DNA from: Candidatus Sulfopaludibacter sp. SbA3
GTDB lineage: Bacteria; Acidobacteriota; Terriglobia; 2-12-FULL-54-10
Assembly: GCA_945865705.1 (NCBI GenBank)
Contig: CAMBEY010000002.1
Span: forward strand, 1-40,980
Reading direction: 5' to 3'
DNA: 40,980 nt
Shown in pieces: positions 8,317 through 16,623 of the stretch. Each line of letters opens with the position of its first letter. Within the stretch, counting starts at the first letter, position 1. A program made the position numbers and the translations under genes. Below the pieces are notes generated by a model. That model was not told where the DNA came from. It worked only from the letters and a program-made list of their open reading frames with translations, and made no database searches.

Positions 8317-8345
8317 TTGACATCAACCAGGTGCGCTGCCATAAT
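8317..8345 (+). promoter_or_regulatory. Promoter of receptor gene 2
   Basis: TTGACA (8317-8322), a 17-base spacer and CATAAT (8340-8345), with the same flanking core GCGCTGCCATAATCCGC as the promoter of receptor gene 1. The predicted leader is about 98 bases. Confidence 0.8.
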
Positions 8346-8449
8346 CCGCCCAACTAATGAATACAAAGACTTGGCGCGTATTTGCATCCGGTGCTTGTGC
8401 CGTGGCTTTCAGCTGGCAGGCCAACCACCGATCCCAAGGAGGGATGTCC

Positions 8450-11400
8450 ATGAATTTCAGCAAGCAAGGCATCAACAACTCAAATCGGTTGAGCAGATAT
8501 CTGTCGCTGGGTTTGGCGATAACGCTCGCGGCACTCGTCCTCCCAGCGGCGCTTTGGGCGCAAAGCACCACGGGCACCATCCTGGGCACGGTGAAGGATC
8601 AGACCGGAGCGGTGCTGCCCGGCGTCAGCATCAACATCCGCAATGTCGAGACGGGCATCACGCGCGCGTCCGTTACCGGTGCCCGCGGCGAGTACCGCGT
8701 CCCGGCGCTGAACGTGGGCAGCTATGAAGTTCAAGCCGAGTTGGCCGGCTTCCAACGCGCGGTGCGCCAGGGCATCACGCTTACCGTGGGCCGCGAAGCC
8801 GTGGTGGACCTGACCATGAACGTCGGCGATGTATCCGAGCAAGTAACGGTAACCGGCGAAGCGCCACTGATCGAGACAACCTCGGCCTCTGTCGGCGGGG
8901 TGGTCGATTCGCAGCAGATTCGCGACATCCCGCTGAACGCGCGCAGCTTCATTGAATTAGTCCCGCTGCAGGCCGGCGCGGTGCTGAGCGAAACCGGCGG
9001 CACCGGTTCCATCTTCGGTTTCGGCAAGAAACTCTCTATTGCGGGGACGCGCTACACGTCGAACAGCTTTCTGCTCGACGGCGCGGATATCAATGACGCC
9101 TCGGGAACTTCCGGCAGCGTAGCTGGCACCATGGCCGGCATCGAGACGGTGCGCGAATTCAAGGTCATCACTAACGCCTACGACGCCGAGTACGGTCGCC
9201 ACACCGGCGGCGTAATCAGCGCGGTAACCAAGTCGGGCACAAACGAATATCACGGATCGCTGTTCGAGTTTTTGCGCAACGACAATCTTGACGCTCCGCG
9301 CTGGGAGGACAACAAAAACATCAACGGCAGGCCGGAGTTCCGTCGCAATCAGTTCGGCGGCTCGCTCGGCGGACCCCTCGTATCGGATCGGACGTTCTTC
9401 TTCACCAGCTATGAAGGTCTTCGCGAAGACAAGGGCATCACGGAAACCTATACGGTTCCCAGCCTGGCCATGCGGGCGCGCGCCGCGAACCCCGCCATCC
9501 GGCCTTATCTCGACGCCTGGCCGGTTCCCACCGATGCCGCCCTGGCCACCAACGCCGATCAGGCGTTGCGCATTGTAGGCATTCCGCGTCCCACCACGCA
9601 GGATTTTGTAACAGGCCGCGTGGATCATCGCTTCTCCGATGCCGACTCGCTTTTCGTGCGCTTCAATCATGACAGGTCAGACCGCGAAGATTTCCGCATG
9701 ACCACGTCGCAGCTCTCGAACAGCAAGAACTATTTCACGACCATCGAAGAGACGCATATCTTCTCTCCAGCCATGCTTGGCCGCACGCATCTTTCGGTGA
9801 ATCGCACGGATTTTGGCGCTGCCGACGATAAGATCGCCGGGTTCAATTATCCCAAGTTCAGTTTCTCGGACGTGGAGGATGTTCCCGGCAACATCGGCAT
9901 CACCGGCGGATTCACCACGTGGGGCGGCTCGAACACTAATCCTCGTTATAACAAGCAGACCACCTGGCAGATGAAGGAGGACTTGTCATTGACCGCGGGC
10001 CGCAATTCATTCCGGTTTGGCGCGCAATGGGAGACGATCCTTTACAACATGCGCTCCGATTTCCATAGCGCGGGGACATTCACTTTTGCCAACGCCAATG
10101 ATTTCCTAAGCAACACCGTGTCCAACGTTACCTTCACGCGGCCCGGTTCCCAGTCGCACCGCAGTTGGAAACAGAATCTTGCCGGATTGTATCTGCAGGA
10201 CGATTTTCAACTTCGTCAGGGCCTCACCTTCAACATGGGTGTGCGCTATGAATTTATCACCGTGCCTGTGGAGCGCTACGGACGTTCGGCCACCATCCGC
10301 GACATCACGCCGGCGAATCTGGCTGTGGTAACTCCCGCGCAAACGAACCCCGGCCCGATGTTTGAAAATCCTTCGTTGAAAAACATCGCTCCTCGTGTGG
10401 GTTTTGCGTGGGATGTGTTTGGCGGCGGCAAGACTTCCGTACGCGGGGGCGTGGGTGTGTTCCACGATCAACTGCTGGCCATGTACTGGCTGGTGCCCGG
10501 CAACCGCGTGTTTCCGTACTACGCCGTTTCGGAGGCTTTCTCGGGTCCGGGTCAGGCGGTGATCGACTTTCCCAACATGTTCTTTTCGCAAAAGGGGTTA
10601 TTGCTCGGACAGGGCGAGCGCGCCGGTCCGCAGGTGGACGGCATTGAATATTACAGCGCGCAGCCAGCCGTGTATAAGTGGAACTTCGATATCAATCAGC
10701 AGTTGGCGAAGGACACCACCATCAACATCGGCTACACCGGGACGCGGTCCACTCATTTGATGCGCGGCAATCTACAGTTGAACACCACTCCCGCCGAAGT
10801 GCGCAACGGACGCACCTACATACTCACCGAGCCTACTCCCGGCAGCGGCGTGCAGCGCTTTCAGTTGGCCAACAATCCGTTCTTCAACCGCTTCCGATGG
10901 CGCATCTATGACGGCACGTCGGACTACCACGGCCTGCGCATGTCGCTCAACAAGCGCTTCAGTGATTCGTTCCAGTTCACCACTTCTTACACCTGGGCGC
11001 GCTCCATCGATGACGGCTCGGCGTTCCTCGGCTCCGGCGATTACACCAATGACCGTCAGCCGTATCGCACTGGGAAGGAAGTGGCCTTGTCAGCCTTTGA
11101 CATTCGCCACAGTCTGAACGGCAACGTGGTATGGGATCTGCCGGGCAGCAGTCTCTCCGGAGCAGCCGGAGCGATTCTTGGCGGTTGGAGCGTCTCCAGC
11201 ATCGTGCGCATGAATACGGGAAGCCCCAACAGCATCATTGCCGACCGGCCGCGAATCGGCACCGCGCAGATGGTTTTTGTGGACGGCCCGAGTGTCGAGG
11301 CCATCGTCGGCGGGAATCTCAACGCGGCCACGGGAAACCCGGATACTTATGTGGACCTTTCGCAGTTCCAGTCGCGCGCCGTACGGCCCGTTACCGACCC

Positions 11401-11692
11401 GGAGCGTTATGTGCTGGGCAGCGTCGGGCCCAATACGCTGATTGGGCCGGGCATCGTCAACCTCGACGTCAGCTTTTCCAAGACGACAGCTCTCTCCAGG
11501 CTGAGCGAAACATCGAGTTTGGAGTTGCGCGTGGAACTGTTTAATCTCGGTAACCATCCGAATTTCTCAGACCCCGACACAAATCTATTTGACCAAAACG
11601 GAGCGGTGCGTGGAACGGCGGGCAAGATTACCGCCACGCGCGAGTCCACGCAATCGCGCCAGATGCAACTCGGCGTGCGCTTTGCATTTTAA
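8450..11692 (+). CDS. TonB-dependent-type outer-membrane receptor with carboxypeptidase regulatory-like domain, copy 2
   Basis: This 1080-residue paralogue of the preceding receptor has the same order: signal peptide ending LPAALWAQ, regulatory-like domain (TILGTVKDQTGAVLPGVSI), plug (EQVTVTGEAPLIET, IPLNARSFIELVPLQAGAV, SFLLDGADIND, EYGRHTGGVISAVTKSGTN) and a barrel ending LGVRFAF. The ATG at 8450 has AAGGAGG seven bases upstream; an ATG at 8444 is too close to it, and the ORF extends further upstream without a ribosome site. The plug is highly similar to copy 1, while the barrel, which would contact ligand, differs more and is shorter. The mature chain contains no cysteine. The gene is followed after 102 bases by amidohydrolase copy 2, with a hairpin but no T-run between them, so the two may be co-transcribed. 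Confidence 0.9.
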   Translation: MNFSKQGINNSNRLSRYLSLGLAITLAALVLPAALWAQSTTGTILGTVKDQTGAVLPGVSINIRNVETGITRASVTGARGEYRVPALNVGSYEVQAELAGFQRAVRQGITLTVGREAVVDLTMNVGDVSEQVTVTGEAPLIETTSASVGGVVDSQQIRDIPLNARSFIELVPLQAGAVLSETGGTGSIFGFGKKLSIAGTRYTSNSFLLDGADINDASGTSGSVAGTMAGIETVREFKVITNAYDAEYGRHTGGVISAVTKSGTNEYHGSLFEFLRNDNLDAPRWEDNKNINGRPEFRRNQFGGSLGGPLVSDRTFFFTSYEGLREDKGITETYTVPSLAMRARAANPAIRPYLDAWPVPTDAALATNADQALRIVGIPRPTTQDFVTGRVDHRFSDADSLFVRFNHDRSDREDFRMTTSQLSNSKNYFTTIEETHIFSPAMLGRTHLSVNRTDFGAADDKIAGFNYPKFSFSDVEDVPGNIGITGGFTTWGGSNTNPRYNKQTTWQMKEDLSLTAGRNSFRFGAQWETILYNMRSDFHSAGTFTFANANDFLSNTVSNVTFTRPGSQSHRSWKQNLAGLYLQDDFQLRQGLTFNMGVRYEFITVPVERYGRSATIRDITPANLAVVTPAQTNPGPMFENPSLKNIAPRVGFAWDVFGGGKTSVRGGVGVFHDQLLAMYWLVPGNRVFPYYAVSEAFSGPGQAVIDFPNMFFSQKGLLLGQGERAGPQVDGIEYYSAQPAVYKWNFDINQQLAKDTTINIGYTGTRSTHLMRGNLQLNTTPAEVRNGRTYILTEPTPGSGVQRFQLANNPFFNRFRWRIYDGTSDYHGLRMSLNKRFSDSFQFTTSYTWARSIDDGSAFLGSGDYTNDRQPYRTGKEVALSAFDIRHSLNGNVVWDLPGSSLSGAAGAILGGWSVSSIVRMNTGSPNSIIADRPRIGTAQMVFVDGPSVEAIVGGNLNAATGNPDTYVDLSQFQSRAVRPVTDPERYVLGSVGPNTLIGPGIVNLDVSFSKTTALSRLSETSSLELRVELFNLGNHPNFSDPDTNLFDQNGAVRGTAGKITATRESTQSRQMQLGVRFAF

Positions 11693-11703
11693 CGAATCAC
11701 CAT

Positions 11704-11741
11704 GCGGCGCCGGCCTGGCTGAAGCGTCAGGCCCGCGCCGC
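11704..11741 (+). other. Strong hairpin between receptor 2 and amidohydrolase 2
   Basis: GCGGCGC-C-GGCCTG (11704-11717) pairs with CAGGCC-C-GCGCCGC (11728-11741) across one C/C mismatch, with GCT/AGC extending into the loop. There is no T-run after it (CGGAATTTC). It therefore looks like a processing or stabilising structure, or an attenuating element, and not a classical terminator. Confidence 0.6.
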
Positions 11742-11794
11742 CGGAATTTCTTACAAACTGGTTGGCAATCAATTGCGTGAAGGAGAGGAAAGCT

Positions 11795-13729
11795 ATGAAA
11801 CTTCGGACTGGATTATTTGCAGGGCTCATCATGTGGCTCAGCGTGGCCGCTGCCGGCGTCCTGTGGTTTGCGCCGCAGATGCACGCGCAGACGCCGGACA
11901 TGATCCTGCACAACGGCAAGATTCTCACCGTGGATAACAGTTTTTCCACGGTGCAAGCGGTTTCCATTACTGGCAACAAGTTCACCATGACCGGAACAAA
12001 CGAAGCGGTGCTGGCCACCGCCGGTGCCAACACCCAGAAGATTGACCTGAAGGGCCGCACGGTTACGCCGGGACTGGTCGATACCCACCGCCACATGTAT
12101 GCTTACGCGGAAGGCGCTTACGGCGGCTACCACACCTCGGAGCAACTGCGGCGTTTCCCTGTTGACTGGACCGGGGTGCGCACCAAGCAGGATGTGCTCA
12201 ATCAGGTGAGCAACTTGATGGCGCGCTACAAGTTCAAGCCCGGCGAATGGATTTATATGGTCAACGGCGTCTCGTTCATGAGCAACGACGCATCGCCCAT
12301 CGCGCTGGCGCAGATTCTTTATGACGAACTGAACGCAGACGATCTGTCCAAGGTAACGCCCGACAATCCGGTCATCATGTCGCTGGGCATCCCGGACTTC
12401 AATGGCTTCCTGCTGAACCGCAAGGCGCTCGACTGGGTGATGACCAATCACGGCGACTACATCCGTAAGAACGGCCGCTTCTGGATCGGGACTAACGGCC
12501 AGCCCGACGGCCATCTCGAGCCGCCCGCCAGCCGCATCATTCTGCCGCTCACGTATGACCGCGCGGCCGATGTGCTCGGCGAAATCTACAAGCGCGACAT
12601 GGCCGAGGCCTCCAGCATGGGCTTGACGTCCATCTCTTCGCGCATGCCCAAGGATGCGCTGGCCGCCTATCGCAAGCTGGAGGCGGAGGGCAAGCTCACC
12701 TACCGCATCGGCTACGGCGTCATTGAATCCTTCGGCAATGTGGATCTTGATAAGGAAAACCTGAAGTCGCTTGCGGCGCAGGTCGGCAAGGGCACCGAGA
12801 AAATCTGGATGACCGGCGCGGGCCCCACGGCGATTGACGGCGCCAGCTCACGGCAATGCACCAATCAGAAACGCACTGGAACCTTCACGCCGATTGACGG
12901 CTGGTTCCCCACCGGGCAGTGCCACACCGACATCGAATATCGCGGCGCGGCCAAGCGCGCGGCGCCCATCCAGAAGAATTATTTCGGCGATTGGATTATG
13001 GCCAGCGGCCGCGACGGCGTGCGCTTCGCCAATACCCACGTGGCCGGCGACCGCGCCAGCGCCAACATGATCTCGTTCATGGAAAAATTGCAGGCGCAGT
13101 ACGGCAAGGATGCGACCAAGAACTGGGCGCTCGATCACTGCGGCATGGTCGACCCCAAAGACTTCGCGCGCATGGGCAAGGTGGGAGTAACCGTCAGTTG
13201 TTACGTGTTGATGTCAGTGAACGGCGCGACCAATATGGAGCGCGCCTATGGCACGCAGGTCGCCAACACGTTCCCGTCGCCGCTGAACAGTATGTTGAAG
13301 GCCGGAGTGAAAGTCGTGCTCGAGAGCGACTCGAACTCGTTCCTCTGGGAGGACATCCGCGCCGCCGTCAACCGCAAGGACCGCACCGGGAAAGTTTGGG
13401 GCGCGCAAGACAAAGTGGACCGGCCGACGGCGTTGCGCATGATCACGCGTTGGGCCGCCGACTACTTCCTGCGTGGCGACCAGATCGGTTCCATCGAGAA
13501 AGGCAAGTCCGCCGACCTGGTGATCCTCGACAAAGATTACATGACCATTCCCGAAGACGACATCGGCGGCATCCGCCCGCAAGCCACGGTGTTCGACGGC
13601 AAGTTCATCTTCGTCCACCCCAGCTTCTCGACGGAGTACAACCTGAAACCCGCCGGCGCGCTGGTAACTACTTATGAAGACCTGGTGAAGACACGCAAAC
13701 CCCGCTCCGGCGCGTCCACCGGCGGGTAA
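11795..13729 (+). CDS. Secreted metal-dependent amidohydrolase, copy 2
   Basis: This 644-residue paralogue of the enzyme at 1193-3175 starts at the ATG at 11795, which has AAGGAGAGGA upstream. The signal peptide ends near FAPQMHAQ. It keeps all predicted metal ligands: VDTHRHMY, NTHVAGDRA, LDHCGMV and LESDSNS. It also keeps the cysteine segment SRQCTNQKRTG...GQCHTDIEYRG. It lacks the Gly-rich insertion of copy 1. It lies 102 bases behind receptor gene 2, which suggests functional pairing of uptake and hydrolysis. Two hairpins follow the gene. The substrate is unknown. Confidence 0.85.
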   Translation: MKLRTGLFAGLIMWLSVAAAGVLWFAPQMHAQTPDMILHNGKILTVDNSFSTVQAVSITGNKFTMTGTNEAVLATAGANTQKIDLKGRTVTPGLVDTHRHMYAYAEGAYGGYHTSEQLRRFPVDWTGVRTKQDVLNQVSNLMARYKFKPGEWIYMVNGVSFMSNDASPIALAQILYDELNADDLSKVTPDNPVIMSLGIPDFNGFLLNRKALDWVMTNHGDYIRKNGRFWIGTNGQPDGHLEPPASRIILPLTYDRAADVLGEIYKRDMAEASSMGLTSISSRMPKDALAAYRKLEAEGKLTYRIGYGVIESFGNVDLDKENLKSLAAQVGKGTEKIWMTGAGPTAIDGASSRQCTNQKRTGTFTPIDGWFPTGQCHTDIEYRGAAKRAAPIQKNYFGDWIMASGRDGVRFANTHVAGDRASANMISFMEKLQAQYGKDATKNWALDHCGMVDPKDFARMGKVGVTVSCYVLMSVNGATNMERAYGTQVANTFPSPLNSMLKAGVKVVLESDSNSFLWEDIRAAVNRKDRTGKVWGAQDKVDRPTALRMITRWAADYFLRGDQIGSIEKGKSADLVILDKDYMTIPEDDIGGIRPQATVFDGKFIFVHPSFSTEYNLKPAGALVTTYEDLVKTRKPRSGASTGG

Positions 13730-13743
13730 ACCCAATCGCTGTC

Positions 13744-13774
13744 ATCCCTCGCCCGAAAGGGCGAGGGATCTGCT
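13744..13774 (+). terminator. Hairpin with GAAA tetraloop after amidohydrolase 2
   Basis: A perfect 11-bp stem ATCCCTCGCCC (13744-13754) / GGGCGAGGGAT (13759-13769) closed by a GAAA tetraloop is followed after CTGC by TTTT. It is a very stable 3' structure; the terminator role is likely shared with the next hairpin. Confidence 0.7.
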
Positions 13775-13785
13775 TTTCGTTCATG

Positions 13786-13820
13786 CCCCCGCTCCTCACC
13801 TGGCGCGGGGGTTTTGTCTT
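13786..13820 (+). terminator. Second terminator after amidohydrolase 2
   Basis: CCCCCGC (13786-13792) pairs with GCGGGGG (13805-13811) and is followed directly by TTTTGTCTTT. With the preceding hairpin it forms a tandem terminator. Confidence 0.75.
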
Positions 13821-13902
13821 TGTGGCCATTACCGTAGAAATAACAGTTCATGGCATTGAGCCATTCTCCCGCCCCGCAGTGGCATAATCCGTACGAGGGG
13901 CT

Positions 13903-15426
13903 ATGGCACCAATCATTCCGAACAATAAGTCGAGCACGTTCGCGCGAGTCTTTTTGTTCTTCTTCGGAGCGCCCTTCGTGGTGGGCGGGTCGTTCGCGTT
14001 TTACGCCATGATGCAAAATCTGGAGAAGCCGACGTGGGCGGCGAAAGACGTTTTCATACCCGGCATCATGGGCGTGGCCTTTGTGGGCGTGGGACTTTTG
14101 ATGTGGTGGGCAGGGTTGTTCGGTGCAAAGAAGATCACCGAGCAGGAAAAGCTGCAAGCGAGTGCGCCGGAGCAGCCGTGGATGTGGCGCGATGATTGGG
14201 CGCAGGGCCGCGTGAACAGCCATACGAAGAAGGCGCAGGCGGGCATCTGGTTCTTCGCCATTTTCTGGAATCTGGTCAGTTCGCCGGTGTTGTTTTTCAT
14301 TCCGGAGGAAGCCAGGAGAAACCCAGTTGCCTTGATTGGGTTGCTGTTTCCCATCATCGGCGTGGGCATGCTGGTGTGGGCCGCGCGGACCACCATGCGC
14401 GCGCGGCGCTTCGGGGCGACATATCTGGAAATGTCGCCGCTGCCGGCCGTTCCTGGCGGTCGTGTCGGGGGAACCATTCATGCGCGAGTCTCTACTCCGC
14501 CAGCTCAGGGAGTGATGCTGCGGCTGACCTGCCTGGGCCGGACCACCAGCAGCCACGGCAAAGATCGCAGCACCAGCGAGACCATCCTCTGGCGCGAGGA
14601 GCGCAGTCTGACTGCCAATGAAGTGATGCTGGCCGGAGGCGAGGCCTCCATCCCGGTGCGCTTCGCGCTGCCCGCCGACGCGCTGGTGACCACCGTCACG
14701 AGCGAGCAGGAGGACGGCATCTTTTGGTCGCTCACCGCCGATGCCAGCCTCGACGGCATCGACTATCAGGACGATTTCGAGATACCCGTTTTCAAGACTG
14801 GCGCTGCGCCGCCCCCCGATACTTATGATGATCCCCGAGCCGATGTCTATGCCGATTCCGCCCAGGCCGTGCCTGTGTTCGCCTCCGACCGCGCGCCGCA
14901 GGTAGCCGAAGTTTCACTCGCCGATCTGGCGCGCGCCGGAATCACGGTGTCGTCCGCCGTTGACGGCGCGGAGTATCGCTTTGCGGCGGCAAGGAATCAG
15001 TCCTTCGCGCTGGGCGTAACCTTCTTCACCGCCATCTGGACGGGAGCCTTGTGGCTGCAATTTCATTTTGGCTTCCCGTGGATCTTTCGCATGGTGACGG
15101 GCTTGTTTGAGTTGCTGTTGGTGGCTATGGTCAGCGATCTCTGGCTCGGTGTTACCACGCTGACGGTTGGCGGCGGCGCGGTGCGCAGGCTGCACACTGT
15201 GTTGGGGCTGGGCTGGCGCCGCGCAATTCCATACGAGAACATCAGCAAGATCGACCTGCACATCAACATGCAGACCAGCGGCCGGCAAGGTACGCCCTAT
15301 TACGCGCTGCGCGCCACGTTCATCTACGGACGGCACCGCACTCTGGCCAGCGGCATCCGCGACAAGCGCCACGCCGAGTGGCTGGCCGCCGAGCTTTGCC
15401 GCGCCATCGGCCTGCCTATAAAATAG
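13903..15426 (+). CDS. Multispanning membrane protein with beta-rich middle domain and PH-like tail
   Basis: This 507-residue protein of no family I can name has four predicted helices in the first 160 residues (about 16-38, 50-68, 112-130, 142-160). A soluble beta-rich domain follows, about 165-300, where LEMSPLPAVPGGRVGGTIHARV...VMLRLTCLGRT is reminiscent of an arrestin-like or DUF3592-type sandwich. Two more helices (about 368-415) and a C-terminal PH-like region (AIPYENISKIDLHI...IRDKRHAEWLAAELCRAIG) complete it. Start ATG has GAGGGG close upstream, and CATAATCCG at 13883-13891 repeats the -10 region of the two receptor promoters, without a good -35. The next gene starts 37 bases later. 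Confidence 0.7.
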   Translation: MAPIIPNNKSSTFARVFLFFFGAPFVVGGSFAFYAMMQNLEKPTWAAKDVFIPGIMGVAFVGVGLLMWWAGLFGAKKITEQEKLQASAPEQPWMWRDDWAQGRVNSHTKKAQAGIWFFAIFWNLVSSPVLFFIPEEARRNPVALIGLLFPIIGVGMLVWAARTTMRARRFGATYLEMSPLPAVPGGRVGGTIHARVSTPPAQGVMLRLTCLGRTTSSHGKDRSTSETILWREERSLTANEVMLAGGEASIPVRFALPADALVTTVTSEQEDGIFWSLTADASLDGIDYQDDFEIPVFKTGAAPPPDTYDDPRADVYADSAQAVPVFASDRAPQVAEVSLADLARAGITVSSAVDGAEYRFAAARNQSFALGVTFFTAIWTGALWLQFHFGFPWIFRMVTGLFELLLVAMVSDLWLGVTTLTVGGGAVRRLHTVLGLGWRRAIPYENISKIDLHINMQTSGRQGTPYYALRATFIYGRHRTLASGIRDKRHAEWLAAELCRAIGLPIK

Positions 15427-15463
15427 AAGAGTACAATCGTTAATTGCCGTTGACAGCACCAGC

Positions 15464-16384
15464 TTGTTCCCGCAGGAGTTTCCAATTAACGCCGCGAGCC
15501 AATCGATCCTCACCGGCGAGCTTGCCACGCGGAAGCTCGCCGACTATCCGCGCCGCATCATCTGCCTGACGGAGGAGACCACCGAGGCGCTGTATCTGCT
15601 GGGGCAGCAGGAGCGCATCGTGGGCGTGTCGGGCTACACCATGCGGCCGCCCGAGGCGCGCCGCAAGCCGCGCGTCTCGGCGTTCATCAGCGCCAAGTTC
15701 GACAAGATCGTCGAGCTGCGGCCCGATTTAATTCTCACCTTTTCTGATTTGCAGGCGGACATCACACGCGAGTTGGTGAAGCGCGGCCTGAACGTCTTCA
15801 GCTTCAACCAGCGCAGCGTGGCCGAAATTCTGGAGATGATCCTCACGCTGGCGCGCCTCACCGGAGTGCCGGAGCACGGTGAGGCGCTGGTCGAGCGATT
15901 GCAAGACGAGTTGCGCGCCATCGCCGCATCTGCCGCTCGCTTTCCCGTGCGGCCCCGCGTGTTGTTTGAGGAATGGAAAGATCCGCTCATCAGCGGCATC
16001 CGCTGGGTCGAGGAGCTGATCGAGATCGCCGGCGGTGCGCCGGTGTTTCCTGAACTGCGCGGCCAGCAGGCGGCGAAGGACCGCATAGTTCACCCCGACG
16101 CGGTCATCGAGCGCGATCCACAGGTGATCATCGCGTCGTGGTGCGGCGCGAAGGTGAACAAGAAAGCTATTCGCGAGCGACACGGCTGGAGCGCCATCAG
16201 CGCCGTGCGCGCTAGACACGTGTATGAGATCAAGTCCACCTACATACTTCAGCCGGGGCCTGCGGCGCTTACCGAGGGCGTGCGGCAACTGCACAGCATT
16301 TTGGCTCGTGTCAGCGGATGCGCGGTCGCGCCGGAATTGCGCCCCGCCGAGAGGCTGGATCCCGATCTGCCGGGGCCAGCCTGA
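15464..16384 (+). CDS. BtuF-like ABC substrate-binding-fold protein (helical-backbone metal receptor family)
   Basis: The ORF encodes about 300 residues with the fold of periplasmic vitamin B12/iron-siderophore binding proteins: PRRIICLTEETTEALYLLGQQERIVGVSGYT, PRVSAF, ELRPDLILTFSDLQ, FNQRSVAEILEMI and VIIASWCGAKVN. No signal peptide or lipobox is visible, which is unusual for a transporter subunit but known for a stand-alone cytoplasmic subgroup. No permease or ATPase gene is nearby. The start is doubtful. TTG at 15464 has no ribosome site, whereas AGGAG at 15474-15478 points to an ATT codon at 15485 in the same frame. It sits between two amidohydrolase genes and could supply or sense a cofactor, but that is speculation. 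Confidence 0.75.
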   Translation: MFPQEFPINAASQSILTGELATRKLADYPRRIICLTEETTEALYLLGQQERIVGVSGYTMRPPEARRKPRVSAFISAKFDKIVELRPDLILTFSDLQADITRELVKRGLNVFSFNQRSVAEILEMILTLARLTGVPEHGEALVERLQDELRAIAASAARFPVRPRVLFEEWKDPLISGIRWVEELIEIAGGAPVFPELRGQQAAKDRIVHPDAVIERDPQVIIASWCGAKVNKKAIRERHGWSAISAVRARHVYEIKSTYILQPGPAALTEGVRQLHSILARVSGCAVAPELRPAERLDPDLPGPA

Positions 16385-16623
16385 TGGAGGATGGCACGTT
16401 GCCCGTTCGCGATAAGCGCCAGGCCTCCGGCGCGCCGGATAATAAACTTTCTGGCGAGCGGCTTTATGCTAGAATGCTCCAGATTCCGGTAATTGCCCTA
16501 TCCAGCCCGCTTACATGGTTTCGCCCCGCAGGCCTTTTGCCTGATGGGGGCCGACGGCGTCTGGAAAAGACAGTTTCTGGTTAAGCGATATCACTTGAAC
16601 TGCTTCGAGCAGGAGGAAAATCA

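Noticed and set aside
15427..16623. Cobalamin riboswitch near the BtuF-like gene
   Set aside because: The upstream gap is 37 bases, too short, and the 240-base downstream gap shows no B12-box-like sequence.
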